DNA from: Brevibacterium antiquum CNRZ 918
GTDB taxonomy: Bacteria > Actinomycetota > Actinomycetes > Actinomycetales > Brevibacteriaceae
Direction: 5' to 3'
DNA length: 64,000 nucleotides
Assembly: GCF_900169145.1 (NCBI RefSeq)
Contig: NZ_FXZD01000001.1
Location: 523,208-587,207 of the forward strand
Position 1 is the stretch's first letter, and each line of letters starts with the position of its first letter. A program made the translations under genes and the position numbers. The notes under the pieces are model-generated. The model had not been told where the DNA came from and did not search any database. It worked only from the letters and a program-made list of their open reading frames with translations. Of the stretch, positions 63,875 through 64,000 are shown piece after piece.

Positions 63875-64000
63875 TTAGACTCAAACCGTGAGTGCAACAC
63901 CCCGTCAGCCAGGAGGCGAACATGGCCAAGATTGGACGACCAGGCCTACCCGAAGAAGAACGCCGAAGAGTCTGGGAGCTGTGGAAGGACGGTCACTCTT
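63875..64000 (+). mobile_element. IS30-family element, left end (continues past window)
   Basis: After the orfA break comes TTAGACTCAAACCGTGAGTG, resembling an IS30 terminal repeat, followed by an IS30-type transposase start. The right end lies outside. Identification rests mainly on the encoded protein. Confidence 0.55.
63922..64000 (+). CDS. IS30-family transposase, N-terminus only
   Basis: ATG 63922 follows AGGAGG at six bases. The visible residues MAKIGRPGLPEEERRRVWEL and then WKDGHS match the start of actinobacterial IS30 transposases. The DDE catalytic domain is beyond the window. Confidence 0.7.
   Translation, partial: MAKIGRPGLPEEERRRVWELWKDGHS

Overview
The window looks like a high-GC actinobacterial chromosome, most probably Brevibacterium or a close relative in Micrococcales. 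That assignment is an inference from the conserved order tig-clpP1-clpP2-clpX / ileS-folC-ndk-rne-rplU-rpmA-obgE-proB-proA-nadD-rsfS, a translational-type T-box before ileS, a fused MrpA/MrpB, an IdeR/DtxR-type iron box, and frequent ATGA or GTGA gene overlaps.

1-13.9 kb is metabolic and regulatory. It holds a PLP-homeostasis protein (cut by the window edge), a MocR regulator divergent from a YczE-type membrane protein, and a group II PLP decarboxylase. Next is a compact L-carnitine catabolic operon: an XRE-TetR fusion regulator, a dehydrocarnitine-cleaving BKACE enzyme, and carnitine dehydrogenase fused to a thioesterase. A YdeI-like protein, an MFS sugar-type transporter coupled to a beta-glucosidase broken by an in-frame stop, a DoxX-like protein, tRNA-Ala(CGC), a ferredoxin-reductase-like flavoprotein and AlkB follow. 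13.9-17.4 kb is the efeUOB iron-uptake operon with an iron box. 17.4-23.4 kb is a complete Mrp Na+/H+ antiporter operon (mrpA/B-C-D-E-F-G).

23.5-57.2 kb is mostly housekeeping. It has a glycosyltransferase, then (minus strand) rplU-rpmA-obgE-proB-proA-small membrane protein-nadD-tail-anchored acidic protein-rsfS-phosphatase. Between rplU and rne sit a chorismate mutase, a sodium:alanine symporter and a decayed SPFH gene, which look like later insertions. Then come rne (with a hairpin-rich leader), a VKOR protein, ndk, a DUF4233 protein, folC and ileS with its T-box. A short-chain dehydrogenase, an acyltransferase, valS, an AIM24 protein, an MFS exporter, clpX, clpP2/clpP1 and tig complete the block.

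57.5-64 kb is more variable. A Tat-exported GH15-like protein is followed by a tRNA/tmRNA 3'-end fragment next to a strong terminator, which may be an attachment-site scar. Beyond it lie an excisionase-like HTH protein, an NCS1 permease plus carbon-nitrogen hydrolase, a divergent tandem-module Lrp-type regulator, and an IS3 orfA interrupted by an IS30-type element that runs off the window. No CRISPR array, integrase, restriction system or prophage structural gene was seen. The least described parts are the NCS1/amidase/double-Lrp cassette, the XRE-TetR fusion, and the RNase E/G without zinc-link cysteines.
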